Below, one piece after another: positions 1 through 9,141 of a stretch of DNA of 64,000 bases. The stretch's first letter is position 1. Each line of letters begins with the position of its first letter. The notes under the pieces were generated by a model, which was not told the origin of the DNA, ran no database searches, and worked only from the letters and a program-made list of their open reading frames with translations. This DNA comes from Nocardioides aquaticus (GTDB lineage Bacteria; Actinomycetota; Actinomycetes; Propionibacteriales; Nocardioidaceae). The position numbers and the translations under genes were made by a program. The stretch spans positions 2,542,001 through 2,606,000 of the forward strand of contig NZ_CP075371.1 of NCBI RefSeq assembly GCF_018459925.1, given 5' to 3'.

Positions 1-198
1 CACGGCGTAGACCAGGCCGAGGTCGACGACGTTGATGCCGAGCTCGGGGTCGACGACGTCCTTCATCGCCTCGGTGACGTCGTCCTCGCTCGGCGCGGCG
101 CTGCCGGCCGGCTGCGCGGTCGCGGCCTCCGGCACGGGCGGGAGGTCGGTGTGGTCGGGGACGACCGTGGTCGCCTCGTCGGTCTTCTGCTCGGTCAT
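1..198 (-). CDS. sufT: MIP18/DUF59 Fe-S assembly factor SufT (3' end outside window)
   Basis: Last gene of the SUF operon; only the first 66 codons lie in the window and the C-terminus is beyond base 1. After a variable acidic, Ala/Pro-rich N-terminus (residues 1-38) comes the conserved start of the MIP18 domain, with DPELGINVVDLGLVY at about residues 50-64. SufT-type proteins help deliver Fe-S clusters to target proteins in the cytosol. The ATG overlaps the sufU stop as ATGA, so translation is probably coupled. The visible part fits the family; the C-terminal half and its conserved Cys cannot be checked. Confidence 0.88.
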   Translation of the reverse strand, partial: MTEQKTDEATTVVPDHTDLPPVPEAATAQPAGSAAPSEDDVTEAMKDVVDPELGINVVDLGLVYAV

Positions 199-671
199 GC
201 TGACTCCTCCATCACGTTGGCGGTCGCGTCCTTCCAGGCCATCCAGGACAGCAGCGCGCACTTCACGCGTGCCGGGAACTTCGCCACGCCGGCGAAGGCG
301 ATCCCGTCCTCGAGGACGTCCTCGTCCGGCTCGACCTGGCCCTTGCCCTGCATCAGCGTCAGGAAGTCCTGGTGGATCGCCAGGGCCTCCTCGACGGGCT
401 TGCCGATGACCAGGTCGGCCATCACCGAGGTCGACGCCTGGGAGATCGAGCATCCCACGGCGTCGTACGAGACGTCCTGCACCACCGGGCCGTCGGGCCC
501 GTCGGTGAGGTGCACGCGCAGGGTCACCTCGTCCCCGCAGGTCGGGTTGACGTGGTGGACCTCGGCCTCGTACGGGTCGCGCAGGCCCGCGTGGTGCGGG
601 TTCTTGTAGTGGTCCAGGATGATCTCCTGGTAGAGCGCGTCCAGGTCGTGTCCGCCGGTACTCGTCGTCAT
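195..671 (-). CDS. sufU: SUF system scaffold/sulfur-acceptor protein SufU
   Basis: 158-residue IscU-like protein of the SufU type, which in Gram-positives takes persulfide sulfur from SufS through a zinc-bound cysteine. Expected ligands are visible: Cys and Asp in NPTCGDEV, Cys in DAVGCSISQAS and Cys in ARVKCALLSW. The SufU-specific insertion before the last Cys is present. The ATG is chosen because it overlaps the sufS stop (TGATG) and gives the normal family length; a longer open frame exists upstream but runs through sufS. It is coupled to sufS on one side and sufT on the other. Confidence 0.95.
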   Translation of the reverse strand: MTTSTGGHDLDALYQEIILDHYKNPHHAGLRDPYEAEVHHVNPTCGDEVTLRVHLTDGPDGPVVQDVSYDAVGCSISQASTSVMADLVIGKPVEEALAIHQDFLTLMQGKGQVEPDEDVLEDGIAFAGVAKFPARVKCALLSWMAWKDATANVMEESA

Positions 672-1948
672 CACTGCCCCAACCGGAAGTAGGAGCGGGT
701 GTATTCCAGGGCCTCGACGAGCGCGTCGACCTCCTGGGGCGTCGTGTAGAGGTACGACGACATCCGCGTCGAGCTCTGCACGCCGAAGCGGGCGTGCGCG
801 GGGCGCGCGCAGTGGTGGCCGGCGCGCACCGCGACGCCGCGCGAGTCGAGCACCTGGGCGATGTCGTGCGGGTGCACGCCGTCGAGCTCGAAGCTGATCG
901 CTCCCCCGCGCTCCACCGCCGGGTCGGTCGGGCCCATCACGCGCAGGCCCGGGACCGTGGCGAGACCGTCGAGGGCGTACCGGGTGATCGCCTGCTCGTG
1001 GGCGGCGACGCGGTCCATGCCGAGGTCGCGCAGGTACTCCAGCGCGGCGCCGAGGCCGACGGCCTCGACGATCGGCGGGGTCCCGGCCTCGAACTTGTGC
1101 GGGATGCCGGCGTACGTCGAGGCCTCCATCCGGACGGTCTCGATCATCTCGCCGCCGCCGAGGAACGGCGGCAGCTGGTCGAGGACCTCGCGGCGGCCCC
1201 AGAGCACGCCGATCCCGGTCGGGCCGACGCACTTGTGGCCGGTGAAGACCAGCACGTCCGCGCCGGAGGCGACCACGTCGACCGGCATCTGCGGCACGGC
1301 CTGGGAGGCGTCGACCACGACGAGGGCACCGACCTCGTGGGCGCGCCGGGCGATCTCGGCGACCGGGTTGACGGTGCCGAGCATGTTGGAGACCCAGGTC
1401 AGCGAGACCACCCGGGTGCGCTCGGTGATCAGCGAGTCGATGTCGGACAGGTCGAGCTCGCCGTCGTCGGTCAGCCCGAACCACCGCAGCGTCGCACCCG
1501 TGCGCTGCGTGAGCAGCTGCCACGGCACGATGTTGGAGTGGTGCTCCATCTCGGTGACCAGCACCTCGTCGCCGGCGCCGAGCGACCCCACGCGTGACGA
1601 CCAGTCACCCTCGGCCCAGGCCAGGGTGTTGGCCACGAGGTTGAGGGCCTCTGAGGCGTTCTTGGTGAAGATCACCTCGTCCCGCGAGGGCGCCCCGATG
1701 AACGAGGCCACCGTGTCGCGGGCCTCCTCGAACGCCTCGGAGGCCTCCGCACCCAGCTGGTGCATCGCGCGCGCCACGTTGGCGTTGTGGTGCTCGAGGT
1801 GGTCGACCATCCGGTCGATCACGCACTGCGGCTTCTGCGAGGTGTTCGCGCTGTCGAGGTAGACCAGCGGCTGACCGCCCGCGAGGGTCCGCGAGAGGAT
1901 CGGGAAGTCCTTGCGGACCACCTCGAGATCGGGGAGCAGGCCTTCCAT
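671..1948 (-). CDS. sufS: Cysteine desulfurase SufS
   Basis: 425-residue class V aminotransferase-fold PLP enzyme that removes sulfur from L-cysteine as an enzyme persulfide, giving alanine. The PLP lysine lies in VFTGHKCVGPTG (about K239), the cofactor-binding His in TEMEHHSNIVPW, and the catalytic Cys in RAGHHCARPAH (about C380). Length is normal for SufS. It sits 54 bp after sufC and overlaps sufU by one base, consistent with the SufS-SufU partnership. Cytosolic. Confidence 0.96.
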   Translation of the reverse strand: MEGLLPDLEVVRKDFPILSRTLAGGQPLVYLDSANTSQKPQCVIDRMVDHLEHHNANVARAMHQLGAEASEAFEEARDTVASFIGAPSRDEVIFTKNASEALNLVANTLAWAEGDWSSRVGSLGAGDEVLVTEMEHHSNIVPWQLLTQRTGATLRWFGLTDDGELDLSDIDSLITERTRVVSLTWVSNMLGTVNPVAEIARRAHEVGALVVVDASQAVPQMPVDVVASGADVLVFTGHKCVGPTGIGVLWGRREVLDQLPPFLGGGEMIETVRMEASTYAGIPHKFEAGTPPIVEAVGLGAALEYLRDLGMDRVAAHEQAITRYALDGLATVPGLRVMGPTDPAVERGGAISFELDGVHPHDIAQVLDSRGVAVRAGHHCARPAHARFGVQSSTRMSSYLYTTPQEVDALVEALEYTRSYFRLGQ

Positions 1949-2002
1949 CAGGTGTCCTCTCGGGTCGGGTGCGGGGGCGTACGGCGGTGGTGCGGGCGTG
2001 GC

Positions 2003-2773
<771 letters not shown>

Positions 2774-2807
2774 CTGGTGGTTCTCTCTTCCGGTCGGTAC
2801 GTGAGGT

Positions 2808-3146
2808 TCAGCTGGGACGGACGCCGTTGAGCGTCGTGGAGGTGTCGACGTAGACGTCGCCGTCGCGGACCTCGGTGGGGAACGTGGCGACCGGTTCGGT
2901 CGCCGGGAAACCGGTCGGCCTGCCGGTGCGCAGGTCGAACCGGGAGCCGTGCAGCCAGCACTCGATCTGGCAGTCCTCGACCTCGCCCTCCGACAGCGCC
3001 ACGGCGGCGTGGCTGCACAGGTCCTGGATCGCGTAGACGTCGTCGCCGTCGCGGGCCACGGCCAGGGTCAGGTCGCCCACCTCGACGGCCAGGCCCTCGT
3101 CGGGCTTGACCTCGTCGAGCGCGCAGGCGCGCACGAACCCGCTCAC
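2808..3146 (-). CDS. Rieske-type ferredoxin of the SUF operon
   Basis: 112-residue small Rieske [2Fe-2S] protein, the kind usually annotated as a non-heme-iron oxygenase ferredoxin subunit. Ligand pairs are CxH in LCSHAAVALS and CxxH in ECWLHGSRFD. There is no signal peptide, so it is cytosolic. The GTG start is chosen because it overlaps the sufD stop as GTGA; a longer open frame continues upstream only as a shadow of sufD. Its place between sufD and sufC is common in actinobacteria. Electron donor to cluster assembly is the likely role, by context only. Confidence 0.9.
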   Translation of the reverse strand: MSGFVRACALDEVKPDEGLAVEVGDLTLAVARDGDDVYAIQDLCSHAAVALSEGEVEDCQIECWLHGSRFDLRTGRPTGFPATEPVATFPTEVRDGDVYVDTSTTLNGVRPS

Positions 3147-4345
3147 ACCGGGACCGGCTCGTAGCCCTTGAGCACGTTCTTGGCGAGCTCGTCCTCGACG
3201 GTGGCGGTGAGCCGCTCCTCGATCTGGGGGACGCCGACCTTGCGGATCAGGTCCTGGAAGAAGCCGTGCAGCACCAGCCGGCGGGCCTCCTTGTCGGAGA
3301 CGCCGCGCGAGCGGAGGTAGAACAGCTGCTCGTCGTCGAAGCGGGCGGTGGCCGAGGCGTGCCCGGCCCCCTCGATCTCGCCGGTCTCGATCTCCAGGTT
3401 GGGCACGGAGTCGGCCTGGCAGCCCTCGGTGAGGACCAGGTTGCGGTTCTCCTCGTAGGTCTCGATGCCCTCGGCGACCTGGCGGATCAGGACGTTGCCG
3501 ATCCACACAGTGTGCGCGCCCTGGCCCTGCAGCGCGCCCTTGTAGAGGACGTTGCTCTTGGTCTTGGGTGCGTTGTGGTCGGCGAAGAGCCGGTGCTCGA
3601 GGTGCTGGCCCTCGTCGGCGAAGTACAGACCGAGCAGCTCGGCCTCGCCGCCGGGGCCGGAGTACTCGACGTTGGCGTGCATCCGGACCAGGTCGCCGCC
3701 GAAGGAGACGCTGGTGTGGCGCACGGAGGCGTCGCGGCCGACCTGGATCGCGTCGCGACCCAGGTGGACCGCGTCGTCGTCCCAGTCCTGCAGGCTCAGG
3801 ACGTTGACCTGCGAGCCCTCCCCGGCCAGCACCGAGGTGATCGCGCAGTAGCGCGCCGACCCGGTGTGCACCAGCACGACGGTGGCCTTGCTGTGGTGCC
3901 CGAACCGCAGGACCAGGTGGCCCCAGACCAGGTCGTCGACCGACTCGCCGTGCAGGCGGATGATGACGGGCTCGTCGATCTCGGCCTCGGCCGGGACGTC
4001 GAGCAGCGTCGCCCCGCCCGAGTTGGCCGCGGCCAGGGCCGCGGGACGGTCGCTGGGGGCGATCTCCCCCAGCTCGCGCGCCTCGGCCTGGCTGATCGTG
4101 GTCACCGTGACGCCCTCGGGGACGCTCTGCTCCCAGGTCAGGCGGGTCTCGGAGGCCTCGCCGTCCAGGATCCCGCGCAACCGCTTGAGCGGGGTGAAGC
4201 GCCACGTCTCCTCGCGCCCCGTCGGCACCGGGTGGTCGCCCAGGTCGTAGGAGGGCGGGGGGTTCAGGTGCGAGACGATCCGCGGGCGGTCGTCCTGCTC
4301 CAGCGCGGACTGCACGCTCTCGCGGGCGGCATCGGTCACAGTCAC
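3143..4345 (-). CDS. sufD: Fe-S assembly scaffold protein SufD
   Basis: 400-residue SufB/SufD-family beta-helix protein, partner of SufB in the SufBC2D complex. The C-terminal half has the family pattern, including HLEHRLFADHNAPKTKSN, QGAHTVWIGN and the DDEQLFYLRSRGVS segment followed by EARRLVLHGFF. It starts 52 bp after sufB and ends on the GTG of the ferredoxin gene. Shorter and more divergent than SufB, as usual. Confidence 0.95.
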   Translation of the reverse strand: MTVTDAARESVQSALEQDDRPRIVSHLNPPPSYDLGDHPVPTGREETWRFTPLKRLRGILDGEASETRLTWEQSVPEGVTVTTISQAEARELGEIAPSDRPAALAAANSGGATLLDVPAEAEIDEPVIIRLHGESVDDLVWGHLVLRFGHHSKATVVLVHTGSARYCAITSVLAGEGSQVNVLSLQDWDDDAVHLGRDAIQVGRDASVRHTSVSFGGDLVRMHANVEYSGPGGEAELLGLYFADEGQHLEHRLFADHNAPKTKSNVLYKGALQGQGAHTVWIGNVLIRQVAEGIETYEENRNLVLTEGCQADSVPNLEIETGEIEGAGHASATARFDDEQLFYLRSRGVSDKEARRLVLHGFFQDLIRKVGVPQIEERLTATVEDELAKNVLKGYEPVPV

Positions 4346-4397
4346 AGGCGTTCGGTGTCCTTCTGGTTCGGGGGTGTGCGGGGCGGGGCGGGCGGCG

Positions 4398-5816
4398 TCA
4401 GCCGACCGCGCCCTCCATCTGCAGCTCGATCAGGCGGTTGAGCTCCAGGGCGTACTCCATCGGGAGCTCCTTGGCGATCGGCTCGACGAAGCCGCGCACG
4501 ATCATCGCCATCGCCTCGTCCTGCTCCATGCCCCGCGACATCAGGTAGAAGAGCTGGTCGTCGGAGACCTTCGAGACGCTGGCCTCGTGGCCCATCGAGA
4601 CGTCGTCCTCGCGGATGTCGACGTAGGGGTAGGTGTCGGAGCGGCTGATCTGGTCGACCAGGAGCGCGTCGCACAGCACGTTGGACTTGGAGCCGTGCGC
4701 ACCCTCGTTGACCTGGATCAGGCCGCGGTACGACGTGCGCCCGCCGCCCCGCGCCACCGACTTGCTCAGGATCGAGCTCGAGGTGTGGGGAGCCGCGTGG
4801 ACCATCTTGGCCCCGGCGTCCTGGTGCTGGCCCTCGCCGGCGAACGCGATGGACAGGGTCTCGCCCTTGGCGTGCTCGCCCATCAGGTAGATCGCGGGGT
4901 ACTTCATCGTCACCTTGGAGCCGATGTTGCCGTCGACCCACTCCATGGTCGCGCCGGCCTCGCAGGTGGCGCGCTTGGTGACGAGGTTGTAGACGTTGTT
5001 CGACCAGTTCTGGATGGTCGTGTAGCGGCAGCGGCCGCCCTTCTTCACGATGATCTCGACGACCGCGGAGTGCAGCGAGTCCGAGGAGTAGATCGGCGCG
5101 GTGCAGCCCTCGACGTAGTGCACGTAGGCGTCCTCGTCGACGATGATCAGGGTGCGCTCGAACTGGCCCATGTTCTCGGTGTTGATCCGGAAGTAGGCCT
5201 GCAGCGGGATGTCCACGTGGACGCCCTTGGGCACGTAGATGAACGAGCCGCCCGACCACACCGAGGTGTTGAGCGCGGCGAACTTGTTGTCGCCGACCGG
5301 GATCACGGTGCCGAAGTACTCGGCGAACAGCTCCGGGTGCTCCTTGAGCGCGGTGTCGGTGTCGAGGAAGAGCACGCCCTGCTCCTCGAGGTCCTCGCGG
5401 ATCGAGTGGTAGACGACCTCGGACTCGTACTGCGCGGCGACGCCGGAGACGAGGCGCTGCTTCTCCGCCTCGGGGATGCCGAGCTTGTCGTAGGTGTTCT
5501 TGATGTCCTCGGGGAGGTCGTCCCAGGTCGCGGCCTGCTTCTCGGAGGACCGCACGAAGTACTTGATGTTGTCGAAGTCGATGCCGCCGAGGTCGGAGCC
5601 CCAGGTCGGCATGGGCTTGCGGTGGAAGAGCTTGAGGCCCTTCAGGCGGAGGTCCAGCATCCACTGGGGCTCGGACTTGAGGTCCGAGATGTTGCGCACG
5701 ACCTCCTCGGACAGACCGCGCTTGGCGGTCGCGCCCGCGACGTCGGAGTCGGCCCAGCCGAACTCGTACCGGCCGATGCCCTCGAGCTCGGGGTTGCGCT
5801 CGTCGATGGTCGTCAT
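4398..5816 (-). CDS. sufB: Fe-S assembly scaffold protein SufB
   Basis: 472-residue SufB, the core scaffold on which nascent Fe-S clusters are built. Diagnostic segments include [31 protein letters not shown], the Cys-containing [13 protein letters not shown] and the C-terminal [12 protein letters not shown]. The ATG (MTTIDERN) is chosen because it overlaps the sufR stop as ATGA and matches the usual N-terminus; the open frame extends further upstream only across sufR. First structural gene after the regulator, so autoregulation by SufR covers the operon. Confidence 0.97.
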   Translation of the reverse strand: MTTIDERNPELEGIGRYEFGWADSDVAGATAKRGLSEEVVRNISDLKSEPQWMLDLRLKGLKLFHRKPMPTWGSDLGGIDFDNIKYFVRSSEKQAATWDDLPEDIKNTYDKLGIPEAEKQRLVSGVAAQYESEVVYHSIREDLEEQGVLFLDTDTALKEHPELFAEYFGTVIPVGDNKFAALNTSVWSGGSFIYVPKGVHVDIPLQAYFRINTENMGQFERTLIIVDEDAYVHYVEGCTAPIYSSDSLHSAVVEIIVKKGGRCRYTTIQNWSNNVYNLVTKRATCEAGATMEWVDGNIGSKVTMKYPAIYLMGEHAKGETLSIAFAGEGQHQDAGAKMVHAAPHTSSSILSKSVARGGGRTSYRGLIQVNEGAHGSKSNVLCDALLVDQISRSDTYPYVDIREDDVSMGHEASVSKVSDDQLFYLMSRGMEQDEAMAMIVRGFVEPIAKELPMEYALELNRLIELQMEGAVG

Positions 5817-6475
5817 GAGATGACCTGCTCCTTCATGTCGGGTACTGCGGTCGGGATGCACGTGGTGCAGACCCCGTCGCCCTGGGCGATCGTGGCCAGA
5901 CGCTGGACGTGGTGGTCCAGGACCCGGCTGATCGCCTGGGTCTCGGCCTCGCACAGCTGGGGGAACTCGTGGGCGACGTGGGAGACGGGGCAGTGCTGCT
6001 GGCACAGCTGCTCCCCCACGGGCCCGTCGTGGACGGAGGCGACGTAGCCCTCGTCGGTGAAGACGCGGGCCAGCACCTGCGCCGGGCTGAGGTCGGGCCG
6101 GGTGTCGCTGACCTCGGCGAAGCGCTCGCCGACGAAGGCGACGCGACGCTCGGCGAAGGCGCGCACGGCGTCCTCGCCCCCGGTCTCGGCCAGGAAGCGC
6201 AGCGCCTGGGCGGCCAGGTCGTCGTAGGCCTGGTCGAAGCCGTCACGCCCCTCCGGCGTCAGCGCGAACGCCTTCGCCGGCCGCCCGCGCCCGCGAAGGG
6301 CACCGGGGCGGGGGTCGCGAGCCTCCACCGCGCCCTCCTCGACCATCTGGTCGAGGTGGCGGCGCACGGCGGCGGGCGTCAGGGACAACCGTTCGGCCAG
6401 GTCCGCCGCGGTGGACGGACCGTGGTCGAGGATGGACCTGGCGACACGTTGTCGGGTCGTCCGGTCGATTTCCAC
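5813..6475 (-). CDS. sufR: SUF operon transcriptional regulator SufR (Fe-S sensing)
   Basis: 220-residue winged-helix repressor. The N-terminal HTH (about residues 8-60, with [13 protein letters not shown]) is followed by the [11 protein letters not shown] wing. The C-terminal sensor half holds clustered cysteines ([27 protein letters not shown]), as in SufR proteins that ligate a [4Fe-4S] cluster and repress suf genes when iron/sulfur supply is good. It is first in the operon and overlaps sufB. The GTG start carries an operator-like palindrome over it (6472-6486). Confidence 0.93.
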   Translation of the reverse strand: MEIDRTTRQRVARSILDHGPSTAADLAERLSLTPAAVRRHLDQMVEEGAVEARDPRPGALRGRGRPAKAFALTPEGRDGFDQAYDDLAAQALRFLAETGGEDAVRAFAERRVAFVGERFAEVSDTRPDLSPAQVLARVFTDEGYVASVHDGPVGEQLCQQHCPVSHVAHEFPQLCEAETQAISRVLDHHVQRLATIAQGDGVCTTCIPTAVPDMKEQVIS

Positions 6476-6486
6476 AACGTCAGTGT
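6472..6486 (-). promoter_or_regulatory. Candidate SufR operator overlapping the sufR start
   Basis: Read on the minus strand: ACACT-GACGT-TGTGG. This is a 5-5-5 interrupted palindrome that differs at one position from ACACT-N5-TGTGA, which I recall as the operator reported for mycobacterial SufR. It covers the GTG start of sufR, a good position for autorepression. Not tested experimentally here. Confidence 0.6.
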
Positions 6487-6493
6487 GCCTTTA

Positions 6494-6515
6494 TTACCTG
6501 GAGCCGTTCAAGTAA
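6494..6515. promoter_or_regulatory. Second inverted repeat in the sufR promoter
   Basis: TTACCTG-N8-CAAGTAA, 7-bp arms with one mismatch, just upstream of the AT-rich TAATAAA stretch that probably forms the -10 region of the suf promoter. Could be a second regulator site (iron, redox or another SufR box). The spacing relative to 6472-6486 suggests it lies over or next to the core promoter. Confidence 0.4.
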
Positions 6516-6550
6516 GGCCACCCTCACTCCCCTCACCCGCCCCCCGGGGG

Positions 6551-6955
6551 TCAGGACGGTCCGGGCCGGGTCCGCCGCAGCCACAGCAGCCCCAGCACGG
6601 GCAGCACCAGCGGGACAAACCCGTACCCCTGCCCGAAGTGCGACCAGACGGTCGGCTCGGGGAAGAGGTCGGTGCGGACCAGGCTGAGCGCTCCGACGGC
6701 GACCACCCCGACCAGCTCGACGGTGCAGGCCGCCACCGCGACCCGCCAGGCGCGGGTCCCACCGCGCAGCAGGCTCGCGGTGGCGACGACGTAGACGACG
6801 GCGGCCAGGAGCGAGAGGCCGTACGCCAGCGGCGCCCGCCCGGCGTCGGTGGCCAGCTGGAAGACCGAGCGGGCGGTCGCGGCGGCGGCGAAGACGCCGT
6901 AGACGAACACGAGCGTGCGGCCGGCGCCGGAGGACAGCTCGGTGCTGCGCGCCAT
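6551..6955 (-). CDS. Small integral membrane protein, unknown function
   Basis: 134 residues with about four hydrophobic helices (roughly residues 12-33, 42-63, 70-92, 108-128) and a short basic tail. I do not recognise a named family. Its ATG overlaps the stop of the membrane-protein gene at 6955-7317 (TGATG), so the two are probably co-translated and may form one membrane assembly. It ends 76 bp before sufR and is on the same strand; read-through into sufR is possible. Confidence 0.75.
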   Translation of the reverse strand: MARSTELSSGAGRTLVFVYGVFAAAATARSVFQLATDAGRAPLAYGLSLLAAVVYVVATASLLRGGTRAWRVAVAACTVELVGVVAVGALSLVRTDLFPEPTVWSHFGQGYGFVPLVLPVLGLLWLRRTRPGPS

Positions 6956-7317
6956 CAGACCCCCGCCGCCCAGATGTCGGCCAGCCGCAGCTCGAGCGCG
7001 ACCACGGTCAGCGCGGCGAGGAGCACCACGCCGGTGCCGGCCCGGGACCGCTCGGCCAGGGACCAGAACGCCCCGATCGGCAGCGCCACCAGCAGGCCGA
7101 CCAGGTAGCCGACGAACAGCACCTCGTCGACGTCGTTCTCGGTCACGACCAGCAGCACCACGCCGACGACGAGCTGGACCAGCACGGCGGCCTCGGCCAG
7201 GGCGAGGACCGTGAAGGTGCGGTCGCCGATCGGCTGGTCGCGGACCATCTGCACGGCGGCGGCGGCCGCCCCCAGCACCGTGAGCGCGAGCACGGCGACC
7301 ACGACCCAGGTGTTCAC
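6955..7317 (-). CDS. Small integral membrane protein, unknown function
   Basis: 120 residues with about four predicted membrane helices, starting at a GTG (VNTWVVVAVLALTVLG). No motif recognised. An acidic loop TENDVDEV lies between helices 2 and 3. A much longer open frame runs upstream but is antisense to the ABC ATPase gene, so the GTG at 7317 is preferred. Divergent from that ABC gene with only 24 bp between starts, so the two promoters overlap. Confidence 0.7.
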   Translation of the reverse strand: MNTWVVVAVLALTVLGAAAAAVQMVRDQPIGDRTFTVLALAEAAVLVQLVVGVVLLVVTENDVDEVLFVGYLVGLLVALPIGAFWSLAERSRAGTGVVLLAALTVVALELRLADIWAAGV

Positions 7318-7329
7318 GAGGGCCCAGCC

Positions 7330-7335
7330 TAGACT
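7330..7335 (+). promoter_or_regulatory. Candidate -10 box (TAGACT), leaderless ABC operon promoter
   Basis: TAGACT lies 6 nt before the GTG of the ABC ATPase gene. This is the spacing expected when transcription begins at the start codon, and no Shine-Dalgarno is seen. It matches the same pattern at several other genes in this window. Confidence 0.5.
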
Positions 7336-7341
7336 CTGGGT

Positions 7342-8343
7342 GTGTCGGTCCCCGCAGCGTCGCCCCCCACCCCGGGGACCTCGCCGCTGACGTCTGCGCC
7401 GGGCCCGGTCGCGGCCTCCGCGGCGGTGGAGGTGCGCGGCCTGGTGATGCGCTACGGCCGCACCACCGCCGTCGACGGGCTCGACCTCGACGTGGGCACC
7501 GGCACGATCACCGCCGTGCTCGGCCCCAACGGAGCCGGCAAGACGACGACGCTCGAGACCTGCGAGGGCTACCGCAGGCCGCAGCAGGGCACGGTCCGCG
7601 TGCTCGGCCTGGACCCCGTCCGTCAGCGCCGTGACCTGCTGCCGCGGATCGGCGTGATGCTCCAGGACGGCGGCGCGTGGAGCGGTGTGCGGGCGCTGGA
7701 GATGCTGCGTCACGTCGCCTCGCTGCACGCGCACCCGCTGCCGGTGGAGCTCCTGGCCGACCGGCTGGGCCTGCACGAGTGCGGGCGGACGCCGTACCGG
7801 CGGCTCTCCGGGGGCCAGCAGCAGCGCCTGGGCCTGGCGATGGCCCTGGTCGGGCGGCCCGAGCTGGTCTTCGCCGACGAGCCCACCGCCGGGATGGACC
7901 CCGCCGTGCGCCGCTCGGTCTGGACCCTGCTGGAGGAGCTGCGCGCCGACGGCGTGACCGTCGTGCTCACCACGCACTACCTGGAGGAGGCCGAGCGTCT
8001 CGCCGACCAGGTCCACATCGTCGACCGGGGGCAGCTCGTGGCCTCCGGCAGCCCGCTGCAGCTGACCCGCGGCGGGCGGGTGGCCACCATCCGGCTCGTC
8101 GTGACGCGCCCGTTCCCGCCCGGGGCGCCGGAGTCGCTGCGCGCCGCGCTCGGCGAGGGTGTCGAGGTCCGTCAGCTCGACGAGCTCAGCCTGGTCGTCT
8201 CCGGCCCCGCCGACGCCTCCACCCTCGGACGGGTCTCGCGCTGGTGCGAGGACAACGACGTGCTGCCCGAGTCGCTGACCCTGGGCCAGCGCAGCCTCGA
8301 GGACGTCTTCCTCGAGATCACCGGACGGGAGATGCGCGGATGA
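7342..8343 (+). CDS. ABC transporter ATP-binding protein (exporter, DrrA-like)
   Basis: 333-residue ABC ATPase. Walker A GPNGAGKTTT is near residue 67, signature LSGGQQQRLGLA, Walker B LVFADEPTAGMDP and the switch His in TTHYLEEAERLA. The C-terminal 80 residues are the accessory domain typical of the multidrug/antibiotic exporter subgroup. The GTG start follows a -10-like TAGACT by 6 nt. The stop overlaps the permease start (ATGA). The pair precedes ctaA, as seen for ABC genes near cytochrome oxidase assembly genes in many actinobacteria. The substrate is unknown. Confidence 0.92.
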   Translation: MSVPAASPPTPGTSPLTSAPGPVAASAAVEVRGLVMRYGRTTAVDGLDLDVGTGTITAVLGPNGAGKTTTLETCEGYRRPQQGTVRVLGLDPVRQRRDLLPRIGVMLQDGGAWSGVRALEMLRHVASLHAHPLPVELLADRLGLHECGRTPYRRLSGGQQQRLGLAMALVGRPELVFADEPTAGMDPAVRRSVWTLLEELRADGVTVVLTTHYLEEAERLADQVHIVDRGQLVASGSPLQLTRGGRVATIRLVVTRPFPPGAPESLRAALGEGVEVRQLDELSLVVSGPADASTLGRVSRWCEDNDVLPESLTLGQRSLEDVFLEITGREMRG

Positions 8344-9137
8344 GCCATGCCCCCGTCGGCACCGCCACCGGCACCTGGACCCCGCGTCCCGGCGCCGCAC
8401 CGGTCGTGCGCCAGGTGCTCGCCCAGGCCCGGATGGAGTCGCGGCTGCTGCTGCGCAACGGCGAGCAGGTGCTGCTGGCCGTGGTGATCCCGGTCGTCGT
8501 GCTCCTCGGCGGCGTCGTCGGCGCCGACCGCGTCGGCCTCGACTTCTCCCGCCCCACGGTCGACGTGCTCACCCCGGGGGTGCTGGCCCTCGCGGTGATG
8601 TCGACCTCGTTCACCTCCCTGGCCATCGCGACCGGGTTCGAGCGCCGGTACGGCGTCCTCAAGCGACTCGGCGCCTCCCCGCTCCCCCGCAGCGGCCTGC
8701 TGGCCGGCAAGGTGCTCGCCCTGCTCGCGGTCGAGACGCTGCAGGTCGTCGTGATCGGCACCGTCGCGCTGATGCTGGGCTGGTCCCCCGCGACCTCGGC
8801 CACCGCGGTCGTCGGCCTGGTCCTCGCGCTGGTGCTCGGCACCGCCGCGTTCGCCGGTCTGGGGCTGCTGATGGCCGGCGCGCTGCGTGCCGAGGCCACG
8901 CTCGCCGCGGCCAACCTGGTCTACCTGCTGCTGCTCGTCGGCGGCGCCGTCGTCCTCCCGCTCTCCGCGTACGGTGGAGCCGGCGAGCTGGTGCAGTGGC
9001 TCCCCTCGGCCGCGCTCGGCGACGCCGTCCGGGCCGCGCTGCTCGACTCCCGCGTGGCCGTCGTCGACGTCGTCGTCCTGTCCGCCTGGGCCGTGGTCTC
9101 CGCGGTCCTCACCGCCCGTACCTTCAAGTGGGAGTGA
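8340..9137 (+). CDS. ABC-2 type transporter permease
   Basis: 265-residue membrane protein with six hydrophobic segments in the ABC-2 layout. A cytosolic segment FERRYGVLKRLGASPLPRSG between helices 2 and 3 is the characteristic motif of DrrB-like permeases. Translationally coupled to the ATPase by ATGA. It ends 4 bp before the ctaA start, so all three genes are probably one transcript. Confidence 0.9.
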   Translation: MSHAPVGTATGTWTPRPGAAPVVRQVLAQARMESRLLLRNGEQVLLAVVIPVVVLLGGVVGADRVGLDFSRPTVDVLTPGVLALAVMSTSFTSLAIATGFERRYGVLKRLGASPLPRSGLLAGKVLALLAVETLQVVVIGTVALMLGWSPATSATAVVGLVLALVLGTAAFAGLGLLMAGALRAEATLAAANLVYLLLLVGGAVVLPLSAYGGAGELVQWLPSAALGDAVRAALLDSRVAVVDVVVLSAWAVVSAVLTARTFKWE

Positions 9138-9141
9138 CCCC

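Noticed and set aside
4374-6047. 557-codon plus-strand frame opposite sufB
   Set aside because: Low-complexity antisense frame over a complete SufB gene; no motif or plausible start.
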